From assembly GCF_003860125.1 (NCBI RefSeq), contig NZ_RQYL01000001.1:62001-126000 (forward strand): a DNA stretch of 64,000 bases, written 5' to 3'. Both the position numbers and the translations under genes were made by a program. Shown here in pieces: positions 16,883-26,100 of this stretch; position 1 is the stretch's first letter; every line of letters starts with the position of its first letter. The DNA comes from Fretibacterium sp. OH1220_COT-178 (GTDB taxonomy: Bacteria; Synergistota; Synergistia; Synergistales; Aminobacteriaceae). The notes beneath the pieces are model-generated. The model did not search any database. It was not told where the DNA came from and saw only the letters and a list, made by a program, of their open reading frames with translations.

Positions 16883-17563
16883 ATGTCGGAGTCCGGGTCC
16901 CTGAGCTTCCCCGTACTGCTGACGCTGCGGGTGTGCGCGGCCTGCGCCCTGCTCTATCTCGGAGTGGGGCTTCCCTGCGCTTGGTTCTGCCGTCGGCGGC
17001 GCAGCCTCGCCGCCCGTGCGCTGTCGTTTCTGGTGACGATTCCCCTGATATTCCCCCCGGTGGCCATGGGTTTTCTCCTGCTGCTCCTTCTGGGGCGTAA
17101 CGGCCCCGTGGGGGGAGCTCTCGAGCGCTGGGCCGGGCTCCGCATCGTGTTCTCGGAGGCCGGAGTCGTGCTCTCCGCGTTCGTCGCCGGACTGCCGCTG
17201 GTCGTCCGGCCCCTTCAAGCCGCGATGGAGCGCCCCGAGCTCTACAAGCTCGAGGAGGCCGCGCAAACCCTGGGGTGCGGCGCGCTCGGGACGTTCTGTT
17301 TCGTCACCGTACCGCAGACCTCCCGGGTACTCTTCTCCTGCCTCCTCCTGGGGATCGCCCGGGCCTCGGGGGAGGTGGGCATCACGATGATGCTGGGAGG
17401 GAACATCTCGGGTCGAACCAACACCCTGTCCCTGGAGATCTTCAACTGCGTCTCCAGAGGCGATTTCGATGCCGCGCTGCGGCTGTGCGCCGTTCTGGCC
17501 GTCCTCGGGGTACTGCTGTACGTTCTTCTGGAGGGCTGCCGCGGCAAGGGGGACGTTCCGTGA
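16883..17563 (+). CDS. modB: Molybdate ABC transporter permease (ModB-like)
   Basis: 226 residues, about five membrane helices, with the ABC permease EAA loop (ELYKLEEAAQTLGCGALGTFCFVTVPQTSR) that docks onto the ATPase and ARASGEVGITMMLGGNISGRTNTLSLEIF, the hallmark region of ModB permeases. It starts 20 bases after modA and belongs to the same operon. The best ribosome site (GGAG) is rather distant from the ATG, so translation may be partly coupled to modA. Confidence 0.9.
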   Translation: MSESGSLSFPVLLTLRVCAACALLYLGVGLPCAWFCRRRRSLAARALSFLVTIPLIFPPVAMGFLLLLLLGRNGPVGGALERWAGLRIVFSEAGVVLSAFVAGLPLVVRPLQAAMERPELYKLEEAAQTLGCGALGTFCFVTVPQTSRVLFSCLLLGIARASGEVGITMMLGGNISGRTNTLSLEIFNCVSRGDFDAALRLCAVLAVLGVLLYVLLEGCRGKGDVP

Positions 17564-17605
17564 CCGGAAAAAATTACTTCGCTGCATGAAAGGAGAATAT
17601 CGACG

Positions 17606-18448
17606 ATGTTTTGGGTATCCGACAGCCGCATAGAGGCGTGGATCGAGGAGGACCTGCATTTGATGGACGCGACGGTGGAGGCCCTGGGGATCGAGGAGCG
17701 TCCCGGACGGGTGGAGTGTTTTCCCAAGGAGGACTGCGTGATAGCCGGCGTGGAGGAGGCGGCCCGGATCTTCAGGACCGTGGGAGCGGGAGCGTCGGTG
17801 GAGCGTCCGAGCGGCAGCGTCCTGACGGCCGGCACCGTCTGTCTTCGGGCCGAGGGGACGGCGGGTCGGCTCCATGCCGTCTACAAGGCGGCACAGAACG
17901 TGATGGAATACGCCTCGGGGATCGCGACGCGATGCGCGCGGCTCGTGAGGAACGCAAAAAACGCGGCCCCATCCGTGGAGGTCGCCGTAACCCGGAAGCA
18001 CTTCCCCGGGACGAAACCCCTCTCCGTAAAGGCCGCCCTCGCCGGAGGGGCGACCGCACACCGGCTGGGGCTCTCGGAATCCATCCTCGTATTCGATCAG
18101 CACCGGGAGTTTATGACGGAGCAGGAGTTTGCGACCGCGATTCCCCGGATGGCCGCGCGATATCCCGAGAAGAGGATCATGGCGGAGGTCGACTCGACGG
18201 AGGAGGCCGTCCGTTTTGCCGAGGCGGGCGTCGATGTCGTCCAGTGTGAGCGTTTTTCTCCCCCCGAACTCCGCGAATGCGTCGGGCGGATACGGCGTAT
18301 CCGGCCCGGGATACGCGTCTCTGCCGCCGGGGGCGTCAACGCGGACAACGCGGCGGAATACGCCGCCACAGGGGTGGACGTCCTCGTCACCTCATGGGTG
18401 TACTTCGGCAAGCCTCAAGACGTCAAGATGCGGTTTTCCCGACTTTGA
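17606..18448 (+). CDS. modD: ModD protein (nicotinate-nucleotide pyrophosphorylase-like)
   Basis: 280 residues of the quinolinate phosphoribosyltransferase fold. ModD proteins accompany molybdate transport operons; their substrate is unknown. Seen: VIAGVEEAARIFRTVGA, the long central block NVMEYASGIATRCARLVRNAK, VTRKHFPGTKPLSVKAALAGGATAHRLGLSESILVFDQH, then EVDSTEEAVRFAEAGVDVVQCERFSP and ISAAGGVNADNAAEYAATGVDVLVTS-type barrel ends (here VSAAGGVNADNAAEYAA). AAAGGAG precedes the ATG. It ends the operon and is followed by a perfect palindrome. Confidence 0.88.
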   Translation: MFWVSDSRIEAWIEEDLHLMDATVEALGIEERPGRVECFPKEDCVIAGVEEAARIFRTVGAGASVERPSGSVLTAGTVCLRAEGTAGRLHAVYKAAQNVMEYASGIATRCARLVRNAKNAAPSVEVAVTRKHFPGTKPLSVKAALAGGATAHRLGLSESILVFDQHREFMTEQEFATAIPRMAARYPEKRIMAEVDSTEEAVRFAEAGVDVVQCERFSPPELRECVGRIRRIRPGIRVSAAGGVNADNAAEYAATGVDVLVTSWVYFGKPQDVKMRFSRL

Positions 18449-18492
18449 AACCGATGGGAAGAAGCTGACAGATAAACACGACAATCGAAATG

Positions 18493-18520
18493 CAGAACGG
18501 GGGGAATTCCCCCCGTTCTG
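18493..18520. terminator. 28-nt perfect palindrome between convergent genes
   Basis: CAGAACGGGGGG at 18493-18504 is followed directly by its exact complement (AATT at the centre). It lies 44 bases after modD and 20 bases after the end of the minus-strand gene, so it probably terminates both. No strong T-run follows on either side. Confidence 0.6.
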
Positions 18521-18539
18521 ATGTAGACCTGTGAGCCGC

Positions 18540-19337
18540 CTACCCTTTCCGCCTCCGGAGGAGGAGCAGTCCAGGGACCAAGAGGGACGCTGTCCCCCAA
18601 GCCAGGGCGTTGCAGCTTCCGCCGCCGTTGTCGGCATTTTGTCCTCCTTGATCGGAGGGACGTATAGTCACGCTCATTCTGGGAGTTGCCACTCGATCTA
18701 TTGTCGTAGATGCCTCCGGATCTTTGCGTTCCTCCTGCGTTCCAAAGAAAATGGTATATTTCAATTCGGCGAACTCCTCATTCAAACGTGAGCCATCATT
18801 GCCCGGTTGCTGTCGAGCGTGCGACCTGAGGAGAGACAGCCTACGGGGATAAGAATTCAACACCAATGGATTCTGGACATCGTCATTGACATCCAACAGA
18901 TCGGCCGTATGCGTTCTTAGACGCAAATAACCGTATTCCGAAAAAAATAAATTATCCAACTCATTATTGAATACAGCCTCGTAATCCGGGGAAACCTCAA
19001 GCAGTTCCCCGACCGATCCTATATCCGTGGAAATATCCACGGAGGCCGTTAAGAAAACGGAGCGACGCAAATAATCATCGGCATCCATACGTCCATTTTT
19101 GTTGAAGTCCACCACATCGACATAAACCGTCCGAACTTCCGTGCCCTTCATCAGCATCCGCTCAATCTTATTTCCAGCTTCATCGGCAAACTGAATCTGC
19201 TTGGGCATAGAATAAAATCGACGCCCGCTAAAAAGAAAAGGCTTTGCCCAACTGGAGGCAGGCAATAAAAGAATGCCTGCCCCAAAAACCACCAATATAA
19301 GACCTACAATCAATCTTCTTGTGTTCCGCACGTTCAT
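18540..19337 (-). CDS. Exported protein with EF-hand-like loop and Synergist-CTERM sorting signal
   Basis: 265 residues. An N-terminal signal peptide (about 1-31, LIVGLILVVFGAGILLLP...SWA) and a C-terminal tail GGGSCNALAWGTASLLVP followed by GLLLLRRRKG fit the Synergist-CTERM sorting domain: Gly/Ser/Cys motif, hydrophobic helix, basic end. The Cys is the presumed processing or lipidation point. Residues about 75-95 contain DFNKNGRMDADD, a calcium-binding EF-hand/dockerin-type loop (D-x-N-x-N-G-x-x-D-x-x-D). The rest is not recognised. The base composition of this gene looks more AT-rich than its neighbours by eye. It is the main taxonomic marker in the window. Confidence 0.82.
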   Translation of the reverse strand: MNVRNTRRLIVGLILVVFGAGILLLPASSWAKPFLFSGRRFYSMPKQIQFADEAGNKIERMLMKGTEVRTVYVDVVDFNKNGRMDADDYLRRSVFLTASVDISTDIGSVGELLEVSPDYEAVFNNELDNLFFSEYGYLRLRTHTADLLDVNDDVQNPLVLNSYPRRLSLLRSHARQQPGNDGSRLNEEFAELKYTIFFGTQEERKDPEASTTIDRVATPRMSVTIRPSDQGGQNADNGGGSCNALAWGTASLLVPGLLLLRRRKG

Positions 19338-19404
19338 CCCTCCTAAATTTTATGTCCAAACCAAAAGCCAAATCTTAAAAATTTCCAAATAAAAATCTTT
19401 GCTT

Positions 19405-20721
19405 TTAAGGCCCTCTCTCCCAATTGGCCCCCTTGCGAGCCAGCCTCTGGGGAATCCGGTCCCCCCGAAGCAGGTCGTCGGGAGTCTGGCGCTCCACAAT
19501 CACCTCGGCCTCTCCTCCCTTCACGAGGACAACGGCCGGACGGCAAAGCCGATTGTAGTTGCTTGCCATCGAGAACGTGTAGGCCCCCGTGTTGAACAGA
19601 GCCAGGATATCTCCCCTGCGCGGTGAGGGAAGGCGCACGTCCTCGATCAGAATATCCCCTGTCTCGCAGCACTTTCCCGCAACGGACATCCTTTTCGCCT
19701 CCCGAGACAAGGGGGCATCGACGCGATTCGCCAAAGCGGCCTCATAGACCGCCTGATAGAGCGCGGGACGCGGGTTGTCGGCCATCCCGCCGTCCACACC
19801 GATATAGTTTACACCAGGAAGCTCCTTGACCGTCTCGACCCGATACAATGTGATGCCAGCCTCCGAGACGATCCAGCGCCCCGTTTCTATGGAGACGTGC
19901 GGAAGCTCGAGACCTCCGGCTGCGCAATCACGCACCAGAGCCTGCATCATCGCATCGGTGAACAGGCTCAGAGGCACATGGGGCTCGGACGGGTGCGAAC
20001 GCGCTCCAAACCCGCCGCCCAAATTCAGCTCCCGGGTGCAAAAACCGAAATCCTCCTTCAGACGCCTCATCGCGGAGACGACCCGAACGACGGACCGGAC
20101 GTGCGCCTCGGGTTCGAAAATCTGGGAGCCCACGTGAAAATGCAGACCTCGGAGCTCAAGCCACTCCGCCTCCAAGGCCTTGCGAACGGCTTGGGGCAAC
20201 AGATCGCCGTCCAGGGGCAGACCAAACTTGCTGCCCTCCTGCCCTGTGGTGATGTAGGCATGGGTATTGGGGGCAATCCCCGGGGCGACGCGGAGCAGAA
20301 TCTCCGACCTGCGCCCCTTACGGGCCGCAAGTTCCGCAAGAACCTCAAGCTCCATCAAGCCATCGACGATGATTCGGCCGATTCCCGCATCGAGGGCCGC
20401 GCTCAGTTCCGCCTCGCTTTTTGCGTTCCCGTGCATCTCTATACGGGAGGCCGGAAAACCGGAGGACAGGGCGGTATGCAGCTCGCCCAGGGAGACCACA
20501 TCCAATCCCAGTTCCTCGTCCTCCACGATGCGGGCCATAGCCTGAGTAAGAAAGGCTTTGCTGGCGTAACTGGCCGACGATTTCGGCCACCGGTCCAGAA
20601 AATCCTTTCTGACCTCCGCGCAGCGAGCCCGTATTACGGTTTCGTCCAGAACGTAAAGAGGCGTGCCGAATCGCTCGACCAGCTGCACGCAATCCGCCCC
20701 ACCCCAAAAAAGATGCGCCAC
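19405..20721 (-). CDS. lysA: Diaminopimelate decarboxylase
   Basis: PLP-dependent fold-III decarboxylase making L-lysine from meso-diaminopimelate. 438 residues from a GTG start preceded by AAGGGGG. Seen: the PLP lysine in SASYASKAFL, LDVVSLGEL, MHGNAKSEAEL, the HVGSQI loop, LNLGGGFGA, ETGRWIVSEAG, the C-terminal GKCCETGDIL active-site Cys and FNTGAYTFSMASNYN. All catalytic landmarks are present. It stands alone on the minus strand. Confidence 0.96.
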   Translation of the reverse strand: MAHLFWGGADCVQLVERFGTPLYVLDETVIRARCAEVRKDFLDRWPKSSASYASKAFLTQAMARIVEDEELGLDVVSLGELHTALSSGFPASRIEMHGNAKSEAELSAALDAGIGRIIVDGLMELEVLAELAARKGRRSEILLRVAPGIAPNTHAYITTGQEGSKFGLPLDGDLLPQAVRKALEAEWLELRGLHFHVGSQIFEPEAHVRSVVRVVSAMRRLKEDFGFCTRELNLGGGFGARSHPSEPHVPLSLFTDAMMQALVRDCAAGGLELPHVSIETGRWIVSEAGITLYRVETVKELPGVNYIGVDGGMADNPRPALYQAVYEAALANRVDAPLSREAKRMSVAGKCCETGDILIEDVRLPSPRRGDILALFNTGAYTFSMASNYNRLCRPAVVLVKGGEAEVIVERQTPDDLLRGDRIPQRLARKGANWERGP

Positions 20722-20805
20722 CTTCGAAGTTTCCCCCTTACGATCACGTTTTCCCTATGACTCGGTGAGCCCCCGTGTTCCGAGGAGAAAGGGCCCCCTC
20801 TACGA

Positions 20806-22053
20806 TCAGCCCGCCAGACTGTCCGTCGGCCCGGAGGCCAGCAGAGTGGTCAGCTCCTCCGGGATTACAAACTCGCCGAAGCTGTCCGTGACGTTGACCC
20901 GCAGGGACAGAAGCGACTGGATCACGGTCAGTTCCTGAAGGACATGACTGCCCTTTCTGTCCAGGGGGGCCGCCGAATTGACGACCCGAAAGGCATCCTC
21001 GCCCAGGATATCCATCCACAAAGCAACGCGGCGGATTGCCTTTCCCAGGAGCAAAAGCCAACGGAGCAGCTGCGGAGCGGGAAGTTTCGCCAGAGAAAAG
21101 AGCATGTAGACGAAGACGGATTTCGAGAAAACGCCACGCGGATGCACCTCGCGCGGCAGGGGCTGCTCGAGATAGGCATCGACACAGGCAAAGTCGGTTG
21201 TGGTGCAAAACGACTCCCCTTTCGTCATGCAGGCCAGGTAGGCCAGCAAAAGAGAGGGGGTGACGAAACGGGCATTCCGCATCCGAAAACGCAGGTGCTG
21301 CCATACCGAGATCTCGTTCTCCAATCGAAACGTCAGCGCCCCGGATGAAAATGGGAAAAAACCCTCGTCAAACATGGCATCGACCAAAGCCTGATCGACG
21401 ATGTTTTGATAAGGAACCATAGGCGGCACCACCGGAACGAGGCACAGAGGATACATGGGGCTGTACGGCGTGCTCTCGCGGCTCAAGATGCAGTCCCTGA
21501 AGTTGTCCAGAAGCTTTTGAAACGGAATTTTTTCCGTATTGTAGAGGTAGAAACGCGCCCCCGCAACAAATCCCTTGAGCAGTTTATAGGAAAAATCCGT
21601 CTGCCTGTGGGCGTTTACCGCCATAGGATTGGCACCGTAATAGAGGAGCTTCTTCATGATCTCCGGGTCACGGGCGGACATGAGCACGGTCGAGTCGCCA
21701 TAGCCTTGAGTGTTGTAGTCCGCGTCCGCCCCCATCTCGAGAAGACGCGTCACCGTTCGCGACAAGCCGCGGCGAGCCATCTCCATCAAAAAGGTGTCCC
21801 GACGTGCCAGCCCGAACGATGCGGAGTCGCAGTTCCATCCATTCCGGACCAACTCCGCCACGACCCCCGTAAAGACCTGATCCTTCAGGCCGTGGACGTC
21901 CTGTGGCGAATATCGGGTCACCCCAAACAAGGTCAGCAATCGCGAATCGCTCATGGCGAGAAGCTCGGCCAGGAGGTCCCGGGTCTCGGACAGCTCCCTG
22001 GCCCGAACAATTCGGGCTTGAACATTCTCGAAGTGAAGTGTTACGGCCGACAA
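20806..22053 (-). CDS. Ankyrin-repeat-containing protein of unknown function
   Basis: 415 residues from a TTG start after GGGGGACT. Residues about 85-160 carry two to three ankyrin-like units (RDTFLMEMARRGLSRTVTRLLEMGADAD, STVLMSARDPEIMKKLLYYGANPMAVNAHRQT). The remaining about 250 residues are helical with many aromatic residues and match nothing I recognise. No signal peptide or membrane helix. It lies 84 bases upstream of lysA but there is no sign of a shared role. Confidence 0.72.
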   Translation of the reverse strand: MSAVTLHFENVQARIVRARELSETRDLLAELLAMSDSRLLTLFGVTRYSPQDVHGLKDQVFTGVVAELVRNGWNCDSASFGLARRDTFLMEMARRGLSRTVTRLLEMGADADYNTQGYGDSTVLMSARDPEIMKKLLYYGANPMAVNAHRQTDFSYKLLKGFVAGARFYLYNTEKIPFQKLLDNFRDCILSRESTPYSPMYPLCLVPVVPPMVPYQNIVDQALVDAMFDEGFFPFSSGALTFRLENEISVWQHLRFRMRNARFVTPSLLLAYLACMTKGESFCTTTDFACVDAYLEQPLPREVHPRGVFSKSVFVYMLFSLAKLPAPQLLRWLLLLGKAIRRVALWMDILGEDAFRVVNSAAPLDRKGSHVLQELTVIQSLLSLRVNVTDSFGEFVIPEELTTLLASGPTDSLAG

Positions 22054-22170
22054 GACAGTCCCCCTCCCGGGCGGCTCAAGCCCAATATGACAAACTTCGA
22101 TCGGCAGCGTCCGCGCTGCCCAAAGCTAACGGATCGCAGGAGCGCCGCAGCCTCTTGAGACCACGGGCGC

Positions 22171-22758
22171 CTATTTCAGGACCATCGTCTTGGCTCCGCT
22201 CTGATAGACATCCGAAAGCCGCGCGTAAATGGCGTGCAGCACCGACAAACGGCGGCGTTCCGGCGCTTCGGGCTCCAGCAGTTCGATCTCCGCGGTCAGG
22301 GAGGTCCAGGAAAAATAGGCATTTTTCGGTCTCGGAACATCACAACCGAACAGCTCGCGCACCATCCTCCGGTCGTGAGGAATATTGAAATCCGTCTCCG
22401 TGCTCTCGTAATCGAAGAGATAAAGGATCTCTCGAAAACCGGACCAGGCCAGCGCCGAGGCGCACATGCAACAGGGCTGATGCGTGGATAAAAAAAGACA
22501 ATCGTCAGGGGCCGGATGCTCCTGCAGCTCGTAGAACATCTTGATCGCCCAAACCTCTCCATGCCACAATGGAGACATAGCCTCATGGTTTGTCTCGGCA
22601 AGGACCAAGGACAGGTCCTCTTTCCGCAGAACCGCGGCTCCGAAGACCTTGCTGCCGATCGCAACGCCCTTCTCCGTAAGGGGCACGATCTCCTTTTCAA
22701 TGACATCCAACAAGCGATTCAGGACCTCTCGTCTCAAGAGTCCACCCCCACAAGGCAT
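22171..22758 (-). CDS. Nucleoside/cytidine deaminase-family protein
   Basis: Zinc-dependent deaminase fold. Zinc motif: HGEVWAI (His plus catalytic Glu) and, about 35 residues on, HQPCCMCASALAWSGF (the two Cys ligands). The residue after HG is E in the same relative place as H-A-E of guanine/cytosine deaminases. The C-terminal half (YLFDYESTETDFNIPHDRRMVRELFGC) is family-specific and I cannot name the substrate. ATG at 22758 gives 195 residues; a TTG at 22737 has a better ribosome site and fits the promoter just upstream. The longer frame to 23040 is probably spurious. Confidence 0.8.
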   Translation of the reverse strand: MPCGGGLLRREVLNRLLDVIEKEIVPLTEKGVAIGSKVFGAAVLRKEDLSLVLAETNHEAMSPLWHGEVWAIKMFYELQEHPAPDDCLFLSTHQPCCMCASALAWSGFREILYLFDYESTETDFNIPHDRRMVRELFGCDVPRPKNAYFSWTSLTAEIELLEPEAPERRRLSVLHAIYARLSDVYQSGAKTMVLK

Positions 22759-22767
22759 TCGAACTTC

Positions 22768-22773
22768 ATTATA
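22768..22773 (-). promoter_or_regulatory. Extended -10 promoter of the deaminase gene
   Basis: The minus strand reads TGGTATAATG: TATAAT with an upstream TGn extension and no good -35. Transcription would begin about 7 bases on, near the proposed ATG at 22758, favouring the downstream TTG at 22737 as start. Confidence 0.5.
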
Positions 22774-22820
22774 CCAGCATTCGAGCTCCTGAGGCGCTCC
22801 GTTTGACGACCGGCAAATGT

Positions 22821-23105
22821 TATACTCATGCTGACGGCACTCAACGCCTGCAAAACACCTGCCGTCCCAACGGCCCTGCCGCGACGGACGCGTTTGGCGT
22901 TCTCGGTCCCGGAAGTTCGTTGCGGCCCCGTGTGGTTCCGCGGGGCGGTCCGAAGCAGTCCGCGCCTTTGGGGAAAAGGGGAGGTCCATGTTCCTTCGAA
23001 AACAAGCGAGCTGTGATTCCAATATATTGGGGGTTTCCACACGACCTTCAGGATGCCGTAAGCGGACCGCAGGGACGACGCGTCCCCGCCCATCCCCCTT
23101 TTTTT
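22821..23105 (+). ncRNA. Possible structured leader RNA or small RNA upstream of the PAS-dynamin gene
   Basis: No gene is credible in this interval. An extended -10 (TGTTATACT, box 22821-22826) starts it. Possible pairings: GACGGCA (22833-22839) with TGCCGTC (22860-22866), CCCCG/CGGGG near 22926-22945, and an 8-bp long-range pair GCGGTCCG (22945-22952) with CGGACCGC (23063-23070). Near the end GGGACG/CGTCCC (23072-23086) is followed 12 bases later by seven T. This looks like a 270-nt structured transcript, but no known RNA family was recognised and GC-rich DNA makes chance pairing easy. Confidence 0.3.
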
Positions 23106-23148
23106 CTGCGCGATGACCACGACTCCCTCTCGCCTGTGGGAGGAATTC

Positions 23149-26100
23149 ATGCGCTTTTCCCCTCTGGCTACCCTCGATGTTCGTTTCCCCTCAGGGGAAA
23201 TGGAGCTCTCGTCCCGTCTTCTGTCGCTCCTCCGTCTGCCTGACGAATCGAGGCCGACGAACTTCGAGCAATGGCACGAATTGTGCCATCCCAACGACCA
23301 TAAAGAGGTGCGGACGCTGCTCGAGACCATCCACCACTCGCACCGTACCGCCCTTTCCCTGACTCGGCGTTTTTTTTGCGGCGACGGGATTTACCGCCCC
23401 CTTCGCCTGGATGCATGCATTCTGAGAGGCCCGGACGGACGGCCTCTGCGCCTGATGGGAACCGAGACGGACCTGACGCTCCAGCGCCTTCAGGAGCGCC
23501 AGACGGCTGCATGGCGAACGCTCAACCAGGAGCTGCAGAAAAGGCTCGGAGAGCTGAAGGAAGGGGAAAAACGTGCCGCAGACAATTGGAGGGCGGCAGA
23601 ATCCGAACGTTCCCGTCTGGAAGCGGTTGTCTCCCTCATACAACATATCCCTCTTCCCGTCCGTATTCTACGGGAGGGGGATATCTCATTTCAAAGCAAA
23701 GCTTTAGAGCTTCTGTCCCTGTCCGATCCCGAGATCGAAACCTGGCTGAGCGCGGTCGAGGACGGCGATATCCGGCAGCTGCATGACGCCCACGGCCGCA
23801 CGAGAATCCTGCAAAGCTCCGTATCCTCGTTCGCCGGCTTCGTGCTGATCGTTCTCTTCGACATTTCCGAGCGGGTCGAATTGGAGGGGGACAACCTGAA
23901 CCTGCGCCGTATCCTCCAGCGCCATGCGTTTCGTCCCACCTCGGAAGAAGCGGCCCCCGCCCCCGAGGCTCCCGCTTTCTGGTCCTCGGGGGCCGCCGAC
24001 GACGGCATTCAAATGGCGGACTCCGCACTGGACGCTCTGACGAACCTCCTCGAATCGGTCTTGCGGATTTTGAGGGCCCCGGAAATCGAACAAGCCTTCT
24101 CCTCCCGATCGGAGCAGATCGAGACCTTGCTCGGCTCCGTTGGACGCACGGAGCTTGCGGTGGGCGTCCTGGGGATTACGAGCAGCGGAAAGTCCAGTCT
24201 GATCAACGCAATGATGGGAGAGCGCCTCCTCCCCGAGGAAACCCGGGCCACGACCAACATGACGGTCCTCTGCCGCAAGGGGGGTCTGCGGGCCGTCGAC
24301 ATATGCTACGAGGACGGCAAAAGCGAGCGCGTCGTCGGCAGCGACCTCACCCCCAGACGGCTCGAGGAGCTGACCGCGGAGAGACGTAATCCCGGCAACA
24401 TGCGCGGCATCTCCCGAATCGAATGGACCAGCCCGGCTGCGGCCATCCCTCAAGGATTGGTCCTCATCGACACCCCGGGGATCGATGCCTGCGAGCTTCC
24501 CGGTCACAGCGAACTCGTTCTGCGCCGTATTCTTCCGACCCTGGACATCGTCCTCTACGTCTCCTCGATACGCAGCCCCTTCAAGACGGCCGACCTCAGC
24601 CTGATGCAGGCCGTCCTGGAGGGCAATCAGAGGATGATTCTCCTGCTCACCCAGATCGACCTCGAGCGGGACGACATCGAGGGGGGAAGGGTGATCCTCT
24701 CCCGAGACCAAAAATTGGCGTCCTACGTGCGGGAGCTGCGCCAGAACGTGTCTCGCTCGGCCATCCGGGAATGCGCAATCATACCGGTGTCCTCCAGGTT
24801 GGCCCTGAAGCATTTTTACGATCGAGAATCCACCGAATGGAGGGCATCGAACTTCGAGCCGCTCCTGCGGCAGACGGCCTTGTTCCGGGAACATCTGCTC
24901 CGTTACGGCGTCACGCTGCGAGGGCGAAGGGCACTGAACCTCCTGCGCCACATCCGCGAGGATATGGAAGCGGCCTTGAAAGACAGGGAGGGAGGAGACG
25001 ACCGGTCGGCACTCCTTCGCCAAACCGCTCGAATCCGAGAGCTCAGGGATGCCCAGCGGTGGGTCAGCGCCGAGATATCCTCGGTCCGCAACGAATGGAA
25101 GCATGCGCTCTCTCCCCTGCCGATCCTCTCTCGTTTTCGCCGCGACGTGGAGACGGTCCGAACCCCCGCGGGGCTCCGCGAGCGTTACCAACGATGGGGA
25201 CGAGAGTGGACCGAGCTCATGAACCGGATGACCGAGCGCATGGACCGCGCCAAACTATTCTGCGGCACGATGCTGTCTCGGCACGGCCTAGCCCCCCTAG
25301 ACCGACCGGCTCCCATCCTGGGCCCGGGCGCGGAGCTTCCCGACATCGACCGGTACGTCCGCCATCGCGCCACCGAGATCAGGGTTCGGGGCTGGTTTCA
25401 AGGGCTCGGGTTCTGGCCCGAGCATAAAAAATCCGTCCAATTGTCGCTCGACACCGAACGCCTCCTGCAGGATTGCGAAAAATTGCTGAAGGAGCGTCTC
25501 GAAGTTTTGGAGGAGCACCTGAATTGGTGGGAAAACATCATGAGGGAGACCACCTGTGATCCACTCTACGAGGAGCTGGCAAGGGAGGAAAAGGTCCTTG
25601 ACGAGGCCAGAAAGAACGTGGCGGACCGGGCAGCCTCCCGCTCCGCCCTTCGTGGGGCCGCGACCAGGCTTGGGGAGATCGAGCGAGGGCTTCTGCGCCT
25701 CGTCGACGAATCGGAATTCCCGACCGAAAAGGGCCAGGCGGACCTCATTCCTCCTCGCGCTTCCGATCCGACGTCGCCCCCTGGAGAGGAGAACTTTTTC
25801 ACCCCTCTTTTTCAGGCGATTGCGGAACAAAGCATACAGACCCGTTTTCTCTCCCTTCCCGCGGTGCGTAGACGCCGCCGCATCGTCCTGCTGGGGTTGA
25901 GGCGGCACGATTCCTTGAGGCTTCTCTCTCGCCTCGCTCACGATGCCGGCCTGACGGATATTCCCAGGACTCCGGAGGGACGAGAGATCGGAGAGGACGA
26001 ATGGATCTTTTGCGGCCGCATTCCGCCCGCAATCCCCCACTCGTCTCTGAGGGCTCCCTCCTCCATCCTGGACGAACTGGACTTGCTTGTCGCGCCCTCC

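Noticed and set aside
8863-22893. A 15-base match (TGCCGCGACGGACGC) at about 8863 and about 22879, each in an intergenic region.
   Set aside because: In 64 kb of GC-rich DNA a pair of identical 15-mers is expected by chance about once or more, and the flanks do not align.
22759-23040. Extension of the deaminase to a start at 23040.
   Set aside because: The added 94 residues are low-complexity, cross a promoter-like -10 and face the structured interval; the conserved domain starts after 22758.
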